DNA from: Chamaea fasciata
Taxonomy: Eukaryota; Chordata; Aves; Passeriformes; Sylviidae
Direction: 5' to 3'
DNA: 64,000 nt
NCBI GenBank assembly: GCA_029207755.1
Contig: JARCOQ010000017.1
Location: 4,228,945-4,292,944, forward strand
Shown one piece after another: positions 63,264-64,000 of this stretch. The notes under the pieces were generated by a model. The model had not been told where the DNA came from and searched no databases. It saw only the letters and a list, made by a program, of their open reading frames with translations. Numbering within the stretch: position 1 is the stretch's first letter; every line of letters begins with the position of its first letter. The position numbers were made by a program, and so were the translations under genes.

Positions 63264-64000
63264 CTGCAATTCACAAAAGGTACCTGGGAAGAGGCGACCA
63301 AATATCAAACAGCAGCACAGTGCAATAGCACGTCACATTTTTCATACAGCACTCAGATTAGCTTCAACTCCACCTTGCTAAGTAGCTTATCAACAGAAGA
63401 GATGTAAGCATAATTCTACAGCAACTGCTTCATATGGCTTAGTGAGAGAAAAAGCAGAGATATGTTACAGTGCATGCTGCTGCTGCTGGTAATCTGCTTG
63501 TTCTGCTGGGTGTTACCTGCCCCTCTGTAGCTCCTGTGATGTTGGTGTTCACTCTATTGTGCAATCAGGGCACCAACTGCACCTTTTCCAGTGGCTCTGG
63601 GCCCTGCTAGTGCCAGTCCTGGCATTGTGGCATGAAATTCCTTGTAGTTCTTTGTCACAGCACTGTGGAAGTGTCTGCACAAGAGATTCGAGCTGAGGAA
63701 AGGTGTTTGTCTGCAGCTGAGGCTGCAGCTGTGTGAGGCACAGGGCCCTTCATGCAAGGCTTTGCACTTTGGGATTGTCACCTGTGGCCGTGACTTTGGG
63801 GAACTTACACTGGTGATGATGGAGATAAAATGGCATACAGGAAAATCATCCTGGATCCTTGGAGATTTCACCCACTGAGAAAGGATCCATGCTGCACTCT
63901 GTTATGAAAAATAACTGCTCCAGTGTGCTCACAAAGGCTGTTTGAAACCATATCCTTCCCTCCCAGACTGTGTATTATTTCACATTTAAGTCCTGTTTCC
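63264..64000. other. non-coding DNA, no gene seen
   Basis: Single-copy sequence. A minus-strand frame at 63554-63871 is open but unremarkable. No mobile element recognised. Confidence 0.5.

Overview
The window looks like nuclear DNA from a bird. The best evidence is two 3'-end fragments of CR1-type LINEs, at about 39055-39110 (minus) and 59383-59675 (plus). They carry the family's typical tail wording (gggctgcccaggg, ccatggtctg, caacct, and catagaat on the reverse strand). There are no Alu, L1 or tRNA-type SINE elements that I can recognise, interspersed repeats are few, and the DNA is mostly A+T-rich and poor in CpG. A passerine is plausible, but the sequence alone does not decide it; a crocodilian or turtle is less likely. 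There are no operons or ribosome binding sites, and no rRNA, tRNA or CRISPR. The many medium-length open frames are what chance gives in 64 kb, or come from tandem repeats whose period is not a multiple of three.

No complete gene can be supported. The sequence reads as intron or intergenic DNA with isolated exon-like segments. The best are on the minus strand: 63178-63263 (86 bp, good acceptor and donor, basic Lys/Pro/Ala-rich peptide), 60230-60296 (67 bp, leucine-rich-repeat signature followed by a perfect GTAAGT donor, inside a CpG-rich pocket), and 31984-32138 (possible terminal exon, 50 codons with coding-like codon choice, then a stop). The first and third have matching splice phase. Weaker candidates are at 907-954 (-), 8560-8630 (-), 22672-22749 (+) and 42209-42480 (+). 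None was recognised as a named gene, and I have not proposed a product.

Layout. 1-5 kb: a 16-bp minisatellite with a partial 96-bp higher-order period (1171-1602). 5-26 kb: mostly featureless A+T-rich DNA with two short inverted-repeat clusters (5269-5329, 17462-17509). 26.7-27.1 kb: a perfect pentamer block, nine GGATG then fifty-five GGAAG copies. 27-43 kb: A+T-rich DNA with a TG/CA palindromic microsatellite (32675-32716), a possible terminal exon and a small CR1 relic. 43.8-44.2 kb: a 40-bp minisatellite of about 11 units, most alike in the middle. 46.7-47.1 kb: a 64-bp direct repeat 404 bp apart. 59.4-60.4 kb: the CR1 tail, tandemly duplicated with its flank, followed at once by the only sizeable CpG-rich pocket. 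60.4-64 kb: A+T-rich DNA with conserved-looking stretches and the 86-bp exon candidate.

Nothing here supports a new multi-gene system. The most informative items are the tandem arrays, the CR1 duplication next to the CpG pocket, and the minus-strand exon candidates.
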